A stretch of 64,000 nt of DNA from Martinezella lusitana (GTDB lineage: Bacteria > Pseudomonadota > Alphaproteobacteria > Rhizobiales > Rhizobiaceae), in contig NZ_JACHBG010000012.1 of the NCBI RefSeq assembly GCF_014207095.1, forward strand, positions 1-64,000. The letters are read 5' to 3'. The notes under the pieces are model-generated. The model was not told where the DNA came from and did no database searches. It saw only the letters and a program-made list of their open reading frames with translations. The translations under genes were made by a program, and so were the position numbers. Positions 7,607-16,470 of the stretch are shown piece after piece. Positions within the stretch are counted from its first letter, which is position 1. Each line of letters starts with the position of its first letter.

Positions 7607-10318
7607 ATGGCAGATGACAGCCGCGACATGACAAGCAGGCCTTCGCCTGACGCGCTTTTGGAAAAAGCAAAGGCCGAGGCACGCGGACGGCTGAAAATCT
7701 TTCTGGGCGCAGCGCCCGGCGTCGGTAAAACCTATGAAATGCTGCTTTCCGGCAGGGCAAAGATTACCGATGGCGTAGACGTGGTCGTCGGTGTGGTCGA
7801 GACCCACGGCCGGCGCGAAACGCAGGCTCTGCTAGACGGTTTCGAAATCATCCCGCGCGTCGAGGTCGACTACAAGGGCAGGGCGCTCGAGGAGATGGAT
7901 CTCGACGCCATCCTGAGACGCCGGCCCGGATTGGTGCTGGTCGACGAACTCGCGCACACGAATGCGCATGGCAGCCGCCATCCCAAGCGCTATCTCGATG
8001 TCAAAGAGCTCCTGGAGCGCGGCATCGATGTTTATACGACGCTGAATATCCAGCATGTCGAAAGCCTGAACGACGTCGTATCGCAGATCACGCGTATCCG
8101 CGTCAGGGAAACGGTGCCCGATTCGATCATCGATCTTGCCGATGACGTCGAGATTATTGATCTGACGCCGGACGACCTCATCAAGCGCCTGCATGATGGC
8201 AAGGTCTATGTGTCGAAGACCGCCGAGCGGGCGCTGACCAACTATTTCACGCCGGGCAATCTGACGGCGCTGCGCGAATTGGCGCTGAGGCGCACGGCGC
8301 AGCGCGTCGACGATCAGCTTTTGACGCATATGCAGGCCCATGCCATTTCCGGGCCTTGGGCCGCGGGCGAGCGCGTGCTGGTCTCCATCGACCATCACCC
8401 ACGCTCCGCCTCGCTGGTGCGTTATGCCGCGCGCATGGCGTCACGTCTGCGCGCGCCCTGGGCCGCCGTCTATGTCGAGACCAATCGCTCGATCAGCCTC
8501 ACGGAAGCGCAGCGCGATACGATCGCTGCAACACTGAGGCTCGCCGAGCAGCTCGGCGGCGAGGCCATAACCCTTCCGGGCCGCGAGGTGGCGGAGGAAC
8601 TGCTTCGCCATTCGGCCAGCAACAACGTGACCCATATCGTCATCGGCTCGCCGAAGATCGGGTCGTGGCGCGACTGGTCGCGGCGTTCGGTTTCCTACGA
8701 TCTCATCCGCAAGGCCGGCGACATCAGCGTGCATGTCATTTCCGGCAGCGAGGTCGATGGACCGGCGGCCAATCGTGGTGTCAAAGTCGCGCCTTCGCCG
8801 TCTCCTTTCCAGTTGCGCGGCTATGCTCTGGCAACGCTGTATGTCGCCATCGCGCTGGGCTTCTGCGTCATCCTCGATCAGGTTCTGGACGTGCGCAATC
8901 TGGCGCTGGTTTTCCTGATGGCGGTCCTTGCCAGCGCCGTGACACAGGGTCTGCGCCCGGCGCTCTATTCCTGTATTCTTGGTGCTCTTGCCTTCAATTT
9001 TTTCTTCCTGACGCCGCGCTACACGCTGACGATCAGTGATCCGGAAAGCGTGCTGGCTTTCTTCTTCTTCCTCGGCGTCGCGATTATCGCCAGTAACCTG
9101 ACGGCAACGGTGCAGCGGCAGGCCTTTGCCGCGCGTCAGCGTGCTCGAACAACCGAAGACCTCTATCTGTTTTCCAAGAAGCTCGCCGGCACCGGCACGC
9201 TCGATGATGTCTTGTGGGCAACTGCCTTCCAACTCGCCTCGATGTTGAAGCTGCGCGTCGTTCTGCTTTTGCCGGAGTACGGCACGATCGCCGTCAGGGC
9301 CGGCTATCCGCCTGACGATACGCTCGATGATGCCGATATCGCCGCGGCGCGCTGGGCCTGGGAGCACAATCATGCCGCCGGTCGCGGTGCCGATACCCTG
9401 CCGGGTGCCAAGCGCCTGTACGTGCCCCTGCGCACTGGCCGCACCGCCGTCGGCGTTATCGGTCTCGACAGCGACCGCCGCGAAGGCCCGCTTCTGACGC
9501 CGGAGCAGCAGCGGCTTCTCGACGCTCTTGCAGATCAAGCGGCGCTCGCCATCGAGCGCGTGCAATTGGTGGCGGATGTCGACCGAGCCAAGCTGGCCGT
9601 CGAGGCGGACCGGTTGCGCTCGGCGCTGCTGACCTCCATTTCCCATGACCTGAAGACGCCGCTCGCAGCAATCATGGGGGCTGCGGGCACACTGCGGGAC
9701 TATCTGGAAACGCTGCCGCATGAGGATCGTGTCGATCTTCTGTCGACGGTTATCGATGAATCCGAACGGCTCAACCGTTTCATTGTCAACCTGCTCGACA
9801 TGACCAAGATCGAGTCCGGTGCGATGGAGCCGAATTATGCGTTGCATTATGGCGGTGATATTGTCGGCAGTGCGCTGCGGCGCGCCGAAAAAATCCTCAA
9901 CCGCCACCGCGCTGAGGTGCAAATTCCCGTCGACCTGCCAATGGTGAAGGTCGATCCGGTCCTTTTCGAGCAGGTTCTGTTCAATCTGCTCGACAATGCC
10001 GCCAAATATGCCCCGGATTGTTCGGCCATTCGCCTCGAAGCCTGGGCCGATATCGACAATATCGTGTTCCGCGTCATGGATGAGGGGCCCGGTATCCCGC
10101 CCGCCGATCTCGAGCGCGTTTTCGACACGTTCTACCGTGTGCGCAAGGGAGACCAGGTGAGGGCGGGCACGGGGCTTGGCCTTTCCATCTGCCGCGGCTT
10201 TGTCGAAGCTATGGGCGGCACGATTGCTGCCGGTAACCGAACGGATCGCCAAGGGGCGGTCTTTACCATCCGCATGCCAAGACCAAACGATGTCCCGAAG
10301 CTGGATGAATTGAAATGA
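7607..10318 (+). CDS. kdpD: Osmosensitive K+ channel histidine kinase KdpD
   Basis: KdpD senses low K+ or osmotic stress and phosphorylates KdpE. The domains are in the usual order: the KdpD N-terminal domain with Walker A GAAPGVGKT (residues 34-42) and Walker B LVLVDELAHTN, a universal-stress-like domain, a cluster of four membrane spans (about 395-490), a GAF-like domain, then the kinase core. Its H-box SISHDLKTPLA has the phospho-acceptor at about His680, followed by N, G1 (DEGPGIP) and G2 (GTGLGLSI) boxes. The start is set at MADDSRD; ATG 7589 is an alternative. The end overlaps kdpE by four bases. Confidence 0.95.
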   Translation: MADDSRDMTSRPSPDALLEKAKAEARGRLKIFLGAAPGVGKTYEMLLSGRAKITDGVDVVVGVVETHGRRETQALLDGFEIIPRVEVDYKGRALEEMDLDAILRRRPGLVLVDELAHTNAHGSRHPKRYLDVKELLERGIDVYTTLNIQHVESLNDVVSQITRIRVRETVPDSIIDLADDVEIIDLTPDDLIKRLHDGKVYVSKTAERALTNYFTPGNLTALRELALRRTAQRVDDQLLTHMQAHAISGPWAAGERVLVSIDHHPRSASLVRYAARMASRLRAPWAAVYVETNRSISLTEAQRDTIAATLRLAEQLGGEAITLPGREVAEELLRHSASNNVTHIVIGSPKIGSWRDWSRRSVSYDLIRKAGDISVHVISGSEVDGPAANRGVKVAPSPSPFQLRGYALATLYVAIALGFCVILDQVLDVRNLALVFLMAVLASAVTQGLRPALYSCILGALAFNFFFLTPRYTLTISDPESVLAFFFFLGVAIIASNLTATVQRQAFAARQRARTTEDLYLFSKKLAGTGTLDDVLWATAFQLASMLKLRVVLLLPEYGTIAVRAGYPPDDTLDDADIAAARWAWEHNHAAGRGADTLPGAKRLYVPLRTGRTAVGVIGLDSDRREGPLLTPEQQRLLDALADQAALAIERVQLVADVDRAKLAVEADRLRSALLTSISHDLKTPLAAIMGAAGTLRDYLETLPHEDRVDLLSTVIDESERLNRFIVNLLDMTKIESGAMEPNYALHYGGDIVGSALRRAEKILNRHRAEVQIPVDLPMVKVDPVLFEQVLFNLLDNAAKYAPDCSAIRLEAWADIDNIVFRVMDEGPGIPPADLERVFDTFYRVRKGDQVRAGTGLGLSICRGFVEAMGGTIAAGNRTDRQGAVFTIRMPRPNDVPKLDELK

Positions 10319-11007
10319 ACACGACTGCCGTCAAGATTCTCGTCGTCGATGACGAGCCGCCGATCCGCAAACTGCTGCGTGTCGGCCTCGGTGCCCAGGG
10401 CTACGTTGTCAACGAGGCCCAGAATGCCGCCACCGCCCGGGCTTCGGTCAACGAGGATCGGCCCGATCTGGTCGTTCTCGATCTCGGGCTGCCAGACAAA
10501 TCCGGGCAGGATCTTTTGATCGAATGGCGTGAAGACGGGGTGCAGATACCAGTTGTTATCTTGTCGAGCCGCACCGATGAGGCCGGTATCGTCAAGGCCC
10601 TGGAAAGCGGCGCGGACGACTATATTACCAAGCCATTTGGCGTCAACGAGCTTGCGGCGCGCATTCGCGTTGCCTTGCGTCACCGCCTGCAGCAGCAGGG
10701 GGAAAAGGCGATTTTCCAGACCGGCGGTCTTTCGATCGATCTCGTCAAGCGTATCGTCAAGGTCGATGGCAGCGAGATCAAGCTGTCGCCGAAGGAGTAT
10801 GACATCCTGCGCGTGCTCGCTCAGCATGCCGGCAAGGTGCTGACCCACCAATTCCTGCTGAAGCAGATCTGGGGGCCGGCGGCGGATGTGCAATATCTGC
10901 GGGTCTATGTCCGCCAGCTCCGGCAGAAGATCGAGCAGGTGCCCGATCAGCCTCACTACATCACCACCGAAACCGGCGTTGGCTATCGTCTTCGCGAACC
11001 GGAATGA
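10315..11007 (+). CDS. kdpE: Response regulator KdpE
   Basis: KdpE is the OmpR/PhoB-type regulator activated by KdpD that turns on kdp transcription. The 230-residue protein has a receiver domain with the acidic pair DDE (12-14), phospho-acceptor Asp56 (VVLDLGLPD), a conserved Ser/Thr region (ILSSRTD) and Lys in ITKPFG, followed by a winged-helix domain (about 130-228) with the LSPKEYDIL motif. It overlaps kdpD in an ATGA arrangement, so the two are translationally coupled. A likely target lies upstream of kdpF. Confidence 0.97.
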   Translation: MNTTAVKILVVDDEPPIRKLLRVGLGAQGYVVNEAQNAATARASVNEDRPDLVVLDLGLPDKSGQDLLIEWREDGVQIPVVILSSRTDEAGIVKALESGADDYITKPFGVNELAARIRVALRHRLQQQGEKAIFQTGGLSIDLVKRIVKVDGSEIKLSPKEYDILRVLAQHAGKVLTHQFLLKQIWGPAADVQYLRVYVRQLRQKIEQVPDQPHYITTETGVGYRLREPE

Positions 11008-11108
11008 GATGACGGGTTTTGGATGCTGGTCGAGCAAGGCCCGTGCTCGACCAACATCCGCGAAACTTGCGCATCATTCATCGATTTGTCCGACCCGTAA
11101 GAGCGACC

Positions 11109-11552
11109 ATGGACCTCTCCACCATCATCCTGCCCGAGCATGTCTTCATCGGAGTGGCTGCGCCGACAAAATGGCGGGCTTTGCAGACGCTGTCCTCGAA
11201 AGCCGCGACCTGTTTCGGCCTGGACGGCGCTGCCGTATTGCGGGCGCTCGAGACGCGCGAAAAGCTCGGGACGACCGGAATAGGCAATGGCGTCGCGGTT
11301 CCGCATTCCGCGATTGCGGGCATGACGCGGCCTCGCGGTCTTCTGGCCCGTTTCGCTCAACCAGTGGATTTCGAGGCCATCGACGATATCCCGACTGAAT
11401 GGGCCTTCGTGCTGCTTTTCGGGGAGGGCGGCCGCAGCGAATATCTAAACGTGCTGGCCGCGATCGCAAGACGATTGAGGATGGACGGTGTGCAGGCGCA
11501 GATGAAGCAGGCAAAGAGCGCCGACGAGCTCTATTCCATCTTTCAGGTTTGA
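11109..11552 (+). CDS. PTS IIA-like nitrogen-regulatory protein, kdp-linked PtsN paralogue
   Basis: This 147-residue protein matches the EIIA-Ntr fold, with the phosphorylatable histidine in GVAVPHSAI (His66) and the N-terminal DLSTIILPEHVF typical of PtsN. In the nitrogen PTS a phosphate passes from EI-Ntr through NPr to this histidine; unphosphorylated PtsN binds partner proteins, including KdpD in E. coli. In R. leguminosarum two ptsN genes are known and PTS-Ntr controls Kdp and ABC transporters. This copy sits 101 bases after kdpE in the same direction, so it is probably the kdp-associated paralogue (ptsN2-like). The first in-frame ATG upstream was rejected, because homology begins at MDLST. 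Confidence 0.85.
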   Translation: MDLSTIILPEHVFIGVAAPTKWRALQTLSSKAATCFGLDGAAVLRALETREKLGTTGIGNGVAVPHSAIAGMTRPRGLLARFAQPVDFEAIDDIPTEWAFVLLFGEGGRSEYLNVLAAIARRLRMDGVQAQMKQAKSADELYSIFQV

Positions 11553-11723
11553 GGCCGCCATCGGCTATCGTGATTGCGATAATGTGCCCGCGCCGGAATG
11601 CGATTTCATTTTCTTTGATTCTATGGGATGTTGTTCTCCGAAGTTCCTGAAAACGGGAACGGTCTTCGTTACTTTATACGACCAAGTTGATAGGGTTTAG
11701 GGGCAAACGAAGGGGGTTCATCC

Positions 11724-12752
11724 ATGCAGACGATAAGGCTTTCCCGGCTTCTCGCCACAGCAGTTCTGATCGGCAGTTTTTCGATTGCGGCCGTTGCGCC
11801 GACATGGGCGGCGGATAAGACGCTTCTGAATGTTTCCTACGATCCGACGCGCGAGCTGTACAAGGATTTCAACGCCGTCTTCGCAGCAAAGTGGAAAAAG
11901 GACACCGGCGAGACCGTCAACATCAAGGCGTCTCATGGCGGTTCCGGCGCTCAGGCCCGCTCGGTCATCGATGGTCTTGACGCCGATGTCGTGACCCTGG
12001 CGCTCGAAGGCGATATCAATGCGATCGCCAAAGCGACCAATAAGATTCCCGCCGACTGGAAGAGTAAATTCCCGAACAATTCTGTTCCTTACACCTCGAC
12101 CATCGTCTTCCTAGTCCGCAAGGGTAATCCGAAGGGCATCAAGGACTGGCCGGATCTGGTCAAGGACGGTGTAGAAGTCATCACGCCTAACCCGAAGACG
12201 TCGGGCGGTGCCCGCTGGAACATTCTGGCGGCATGGGCCTGGGCCAAGCAGGCCAATGGTGGCGACGATGCCAAGGCGCAGGACTACGTGTCCAAGCTTC
12301 TGAAACATGTCCCGGTTCTCGATGCCGGCGCGCGCGGCGCAACGACGACCTTTGTGCAGCGCGGCCTCGGCGATGTGCTGCTCGCCTGGGAAAACGAAGC
12401 CTATCTGTCGCTCGACGAACTTGGCCCCGATAAATTCGAGATCGTGACCCCATCCGTTTCCATCCGCGCCGATCCTCCCGTCGCCGTCGTCGATGGCAAT
12501 GTCGACAAGAAGGGCACACGTAAGATCGCGGAAGCTTATTTGAACTATCTCTACTCGGACGAAGGTCAGAAGATCGCCGCCAAGCACTATTACCGGCCGA
12601 CCAAGCCGGAAGCGGCCGATCCTAAGGATATCGCACGTTTCCCGGCTTTGAAGCTGGCGACGATTGACGATTTCGGTGGATGGAGCCAAGCTCAGCCGAA
12701 GTTCTTCGACGACGGTGGTGTCTTCGATCAGATCTACAAGCCGGGGCAATAA
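11724..12752 (+). CDS. Sulfate ABC transporter substrate-binding protein
   Basis: This periplasmic receptor captures sulfate or thiosulfate for the CysTWA importer encoded next. The 342-residue protein has a Sec signal ending at about residue 29 (PTWAA-DK) and the family blocks LLNVSYDPTRELY, SHGGSGAQARSVIDG, DVVTLALEGDI and NPKTSGGARWN. These align with Sbp/CysP proteins. The ATG follows GAAGGGGG. Upstream, at 11643-11660, is an imperfect GTTCCT/GGGAAC inverted repeat whose role is unknown. It cannot be decided from sequence alone whether sulfate or thiosulfate is preferred. Confidence 0.93.
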   Translation: MQTIRLSRLLATAVLIGSFSIAAVAPTWAADKTLLNVSYDPTRELYKDFNAVFAAKWKKDTGETVNIKASHGGSGAQARSVIDGLDADVVTLALEGDINAIAKATNKIPADWKSKFPNNSVPYTSTIVFLVRKGNPKGIKDWPDLVKDGVEVITPNPKTSGGARWNILAAWAWAKQANGGDDAKAQDYVSKLLKHVPVLDAGARGATTTFVQRGLGDVLLAWENEAYLSLDELGPDKFEIVTPSVSIRADPPVAVVDGNVDKKGTRKIAEAYLNYLYSDEGQKIAAKHYYRPTKPEAADPKDIARFPALKLATIDDFGGWSQAQPKFFDDGGVFDQIYKPGQ

Positions 12753-12758
12753 GACTGA

Positions 12759-13616
12759 ATGCATTCCATAACCCGCAAACGGTGGCGGTTTCGGCAGCCG
12801 AGTGTCATTCCGGGCTTCGGATTGGCGCTCGGCGTTACCTTGGCTTGGCTCATCTTCATCGTTCTCATTCCGTTGTCGGGATTGCTGTGGAAAAGCAGCG
12901 CTCTCGGCTGGTCGAAGTTTTGGGCACTGGCTCTTGATGTCCGCACGCTTTATGCGCTGCGAATGAGCTTTGGTGGCGCTTTCGTCGCTGCGCTCGTCAA
13001 CGCTGTGCTTGGTCTCATCCTGGCCTGGGTGCTGGTGCGCTACCGCTTTCCCGGCAAGCGCATTCTCGACGCCATGGTCGATTTGCCCTTTGCCCTGCCG
13101 ACGGCAGTCGCCGGTATCGCACTGACGACGCTCTATGCGCCGAATGGCTGGATCGGCCAGTTTCTGACGCCACTCGGCATAAGGATCGCTTTCACGCCGA
13201 TCGGTATCATCATCGCGCTGATTTTCGTTGGACTGCCTTTCGTGGTGCGAACGGCACAGCCCGTCATGGAGGAAATCGACCGCGAAGTGGAGGAGGCTGC
13301 TGCGACCCTGGGTGCAAGCCGTTTCCAGACGATTACGCGCGTTCTGCTGCCGGGGCTTGCGCCTGCCGCGCTCACTGGTTTTGCGCTTGCCTTTGCGCGT
13401 GCCGCCGGCGAGTACGGATCAGTCATCTTCATTGCCGGCAACAAGCCCTATGTCTCGGAGATCGCTCCGCTGCTGATCGTCATCCGCCTCGAGGAGTACA
13501 ATTATGCGGCGGCAACGGCGATCGCGACGTTGATGCTGCTCATTTCCTTCACCATGCTACTCGTCATCAACCTCATTCAGTCCTGGAGCAGAAGGAGGTA
13601 CGGCTATGGCGCATGA
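12759..13616 (+). CDS. cysT: Sulfate ABC transporter permease CysT (CysU)
   Basis: One of two inner-membrane permeases of the sulfate importer. It has 285 residues, about six membrane spans, and the EAA loop (VEEAAATLGASRFQTITRVLLPGL, near residues 177-200) that docks with the ATPase. The N-terminal segment PSVIPGFGLALGVTLAWL and AGEYGSVIFIAGN are typical of CysT. It begins six bases after the binding-protein stop and overlaps cysW by 11 bases, showing a tight operon. Confidence 0.94.
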   Translation: MHSITRKRWRFRQPSVIPGFGLALGVTLAWLIFIVLIPLSGLLWKSSALGWSKFWALALDVRTLYALRMSFGGAFVAALVNAVLGLILAWVLVRYRFPGKRILDAMVDLPFALPTAVAGIALTTLYAPNGWIGQFLTPLGIRIAFTPIGIIIALIFVGLPFVVRTAQPVMEEIDREVEEAAATLGASRFQTITRVLLPGLAPAALTGFALAFARAAGEYGSVIFIAGNKPYVSEIAPLLIVIRLEEYNYAAATAIATLMLLISFTMLLVINLIQSWSRRRYGYGA

Positions 13617-14478
13617 TCTTTCTGGCATTTCCACGGTAGAACATTCCGTCATCACCGAAAGCCGGGTCGCACGCATCGTTTTCGTGCTGATTTCGCTCAT
13701 TTTTCTGACGCTTATGGTGCTTTTGCCCCTGGCGGCAGTATTCGTCGAAGCCTTTCGCAAGGGCATTGGGACCTTCTTCGAAGCTCTGGTCGACGAGGAG
13801 ACTTTTGCTGCCATCCGGCTGACTTTGATCGTTGCCGGCATCAGCGTGCCGTTGAACTTGGTCTGTGGTGTTGCAGCCGCCTGGGTGATCGCCAAATTCG
13901 AGTTCAAGGGCAAGGCTTTCCTCACGACCCTGATCGATCTGCCGTTCTCCGTCTCTCCCGTCATTTCCGGCCTGGTGTTCGTGCTGCTTTTCAGCTCCAA
14001 CAGCGTGCTTGGGCCATGGCTGCAAAGCCACGGCTTGCAGGTTCTGTTCGCGGTTCCCGGCCTCGTCCTCGCAACGATGTTCGTGACCTTCCCCTTCGTG
14101 GCGCGCGAATTGATCCCTTTAATGCAGGAACAGGGTAGCGCCGACGAAGAGGCCGCCCTCTCGCTCGGCGCCAATGGTTGGCAGACCTTCTGGTATGTCA
14201 CCCTGCCGAATATCAAATGGGGCCTGCTCTATGGCGTGTTGCTCTGCAATGCCCGTGCCATGGGCGAATTCGGTGCCGTTTCGGTCGTTTCGGGTCACAT
14301 TCGCGGCGAAACCAACACCATGCCGCTGCAGGTCGAGATCCTCTACAACGAATATAATTTCTCAGGGGCTTTTGCCGTTGCCACGCTTCTGGCCCTGCTT
14401 GCCCTTGTCACACTATTGCTGAAGACGCTGCTGGAAATGCGCTATAGCGAAGAGATCGCAGCCAGCAGGCGTCACTGA
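13606..14478 (+). CDS. cysW: Sulfate ABC transporter permease CysW
   Basis: This is the partner permease of CysT. It has 290 residues with about six membrane spans, the CysW-type segment VVSGHIRGETNTMPLQVE and an EAA loop (DEEAALSLGANGWQTFWYVTLP). The ATG follows GGAGG inside the end of cysT, so translation is probably coupled. Twelve bases separate its stop from the start of cysA. Length and motifs are ordinary for the family. Confidence 0.95.
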   Translation: MAHDLSGISTVEHSVITESRVARIVFVLISLIFLTLMVLLPLAAVFVEAFRKGIGTFFEALVDEETFAAIRLTLIVAGISVPLNLVCGVAAAWVIAKFEFKGKAFLTTLIDLPFSVSPVISGLVFVLLFSSNSVLGPWLQSHGLQVLFAVPGLVLATMFVTFPFVARELIPLMQEQGSADEEAALSLGANGWQTFWYVTLPNIKWGLLYGVLLCNARAMGEFGAVSVVSGHIRGETNTMPLQVEILYNEYNFSGAFAVATLLALLALVTLLLKTLLEMRYSEEIAASRRH

Positions 14479-14489
14479 AGGAATTCTTG

Positions 14490-15536
14490 ATGGAAGTTCG
14501 CGTTCAAAACCTGCGTAAGGAATTCGGTCGCTTTCCCGCATTGCATGACGTGTCCCTGGATATTCGCTCGAGCGAGCTGATTGCGCTCCTCGGTCCGTCT
14601 GGCTCTGGCAAGACGACGCTTCTGCGCCTGATCGCCGGACTGGAAACGCCGACGGAAGGCAAGATCTTCTTCGGTGAGGATGATGCCTCGCGAAAGACCG
14701 TGCAGCAGCGCAATATCGGCTTTGTGTTTCAGCATTATGCGCTCTTCCGGCACATGACCGTCTTGGACAACATCTCTTTCGGCCTGAAGGTGCGCTCGGC
14801 ATCGCGTCGTCCACCGCGCGAGGAAATTCGTCGGCGCGCGCTGGAATTGCTGGAACTCGTGCAGCTGAACGGTTTGGAAAAGCGCTACCCGGCGCAGCTC
14901 TCCGGCGGTCAGCGTCAGCGCGTCGCACTGGCACGCGCCATGGCAGTCGAGCCGAATGTTCTGCTGCTGGACGAGCCGTTCGGCGCGCTCGATGCACAGG
15001 TACGCAAGGATCTGCGCAAGTGGCTGCGGGAAATCCATGATCGGACCGGTCACACCACGGTTTTCGTAACACATGACCAGGAGGAAGCGCTGGAGCTTGC
15101 CGATCGCGTCGTCGTGCTCAACAAGGGGGCCATCGAGCAGGTCGGCACTCCGGACGAAATCTACGACACGCCGAATTCTCCGTTTGTCTACGGTTTCATC
15201 GGTCAATCCAATCGCGTCAAGGTACGCATTGCCAGCGGCGAGATATGGTTCGAAGACAGGCCGTTGGGGCTGAGCACGCCGCACGAGCCGGATGGCGAGG
15301 CCCATCTCTATTTCCGGCCGCACGACATAGAGTTACAGGAAGGCGACGGCGGCTCCATCGCCGGTCTGCTCATCGCCAGCCGGCGCGTCGCCGGTACGCG
15401 ACATCTCGAAATCGATATCGGCGCCAGCCATGACAATATCGAAATCGAGCTGCCGCCGAACAAGGCGGACGCGCTCGATCGCAACCGCGTTGCTTTCAGG
15501 CCGACCCGCTGGACCTTGTTCCGTAGCGTCACCTGA
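14490..15536 (+). CDS. cysA: Sulfate/thiosulfate import ATP-binding protein CysA
   Basis: This is the ATPase of the importer. It carries Walker A GPSGSGKTT (about 37-45), Q-loop VFQHYALFRHM, signature LSGGQRQRVALARA, Walker B VLLLDEPFGALD and the H-loop VFVTHDQEEALE. A C-terminal TOBE-like regulatory domain follows (about 240-348). The start is taken at ATG-GAA-GTT; a TTG one codon upstream is an alternative. The gene closes the four-gene sulfate operon and is convergent with the uronate dehydrogenase gene 34 bases away. Confidence 0.95.
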   Translation: MEVRVQNLRKEFGRFPALHDVSLDIRSSELIALLGPSGSGKTTLLRLIAGLETPTEGKIFFGEDDASRKTVQQRNIGFVFQHYALFRHMTVLDNISFGLKVRSASRRPPREEIRRRALELLELVQLNGLEKRYPAQLSGGQRQRVALARAMAVEPNVLLLDEPFGALDAQVRKDLRKWLREIHDRTGHTTVFVTHDQEEALELADRVVVLNKGAIEQVGTPDEIYDTPNSPFVYGFIGQSNRVKVRIASGEIWFEDRPLGLSTPHEPDGEAHLYFRPHDIELQEGDGGSIAGLLIASRRVAGTRHLEIDIGASHDNIEIELPPNKADALDRNRVAFRPTRWTLFRSVT

Positions 15537-15570
15537 AACCGGTCTTTGTTGTCGAGGCGAGTTTGGCTGA

Positions 15571-16368
15571 TCAGTCTTCCGGGTGACCAGCGGATGCGAA
15601 GCCGCCGCCCTGATAAATGACCGCCGGATCGTTCGGATCGTCCTGCGGTGTTTTCGACAGAATTTCAGCTCGCCAATGGGCGGCGTTATCCTTTGGTCTC
15701 CAGCCAAGGAAGGCGGCATTGCTGTTGTCCCACCATTGCTCGTCATTGTCGGAAACGCCGTAAATGACCGTGTGCCCAAGACGCGGCGCGTCGAAGGCAC
15801 AGCCGCAGAGGGACAGAAAGTCCCGCACACTGAACCAGGTCGCCAGCATGCGCGTATTGCGTGGTTCTGGAAAGCAGGAGCCGATGCGGACTGACAACGT
15901 CTCCTGGCCGAACTTGTCGAAGTAGAGGCTGGCGACAGCCTCGCCGAAGACCTTCGATACACCATAAAGCGAATCCGGCCGCGTCGGCACCTTGTTGTCG
16001 ATGCGCTCGTCGCGCCGATAGAAGCCGATCGTGTGGTTCGAGCTCGCAAAGACGATGCGCGGTCTACCGGCAGCGCGCGCCGCTTCATAGAGATTGTATA
16101 GTCCGACGATGTTGCCTTGCACGATCAAATCGAAGGGCTTTTCCACGGAGATCCCGCCGAGATGGATGATGCCATCGACTCCTGTGACGAGAGCGTTGAC
16201 GCCATCGCGATCAGCGAGGTCACAGGCGACGAAACGCTCACTCGGCCTCAGGTCACGTATCGGTGTGAGATCGGACAGGATGACGTTTTCGGCAATTTGC
16301 GACAGAAGCGGTCTGAGCGCCTGGCCCACGCCGCCGGCCGCGCCCGTAAGCAATAGTGTTTGCAACAT
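15571..16368 (-). CDS. udh: Uronate dehydrogenase (NAD-dependent)
   Basis: Udh (EC 1.1.1.203) oxidises D-galacturonate or D-glucuronate to the aldarolactone with NAD+, the first step of the oxidative uronate pathway. The 265-residue length equals that of the characterised Agrobacterium enzyme. Shared blocks include the Rossmann motif TGAAGGVG, HLGGISVEKPF, QGNI-GLYNLYEAA, FASSNHTIGFY, catalytic Tyr135/Lys139 in LYGVSK, FDKFGQE, RIGSC-PEP and WDNS with FLGWRPKDNA. The ATG follows GGGAGA. Downstream lactone isomerase or keto-deoxy-galactarate genes are not in this window. The divergent FadR-type gene is the likely regulator. Confidence 0.93.
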   Translation of the reverse strand: MLQTLLLTGAAGGVGQALRPLLSQIAENVILSDLTPIRDLRPSERFVACDLADRDGVNALVTGVDGIIHLGGISVEKPFDLIVQGNIVGLYNLYEAARAAGRPRIVFASSNHTIGFYRRDERIDNKVPTRPDSLYGVSKVFGEAVASLYFDKFGQETLSVRIGSCFPEPRNTRMLATWFSVRDFLSLCGCAFDAPRLGHTVIYGVSDNDEQWWDNSNAAFLGWRPKDNAAHWRAEILSKTPQDDPNDPAVIYQGGGFASAGHPED

Positions 16369-16470
16369 GATTGTCTCCCGATCAATGTCGTTGCGAACAA
16401 GTTATAATATGTCCTTTCCGCAGTCATCATACATCTGTAGAATTGGCCGGCGAAATTTAGGAGGAACGAG

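Noticed and set aside
8441..10252. A 603-codon open frame antisense to kdpD
   Set aside because: Same signature of a complementary-strand shadow; no ribosome site, no motif.
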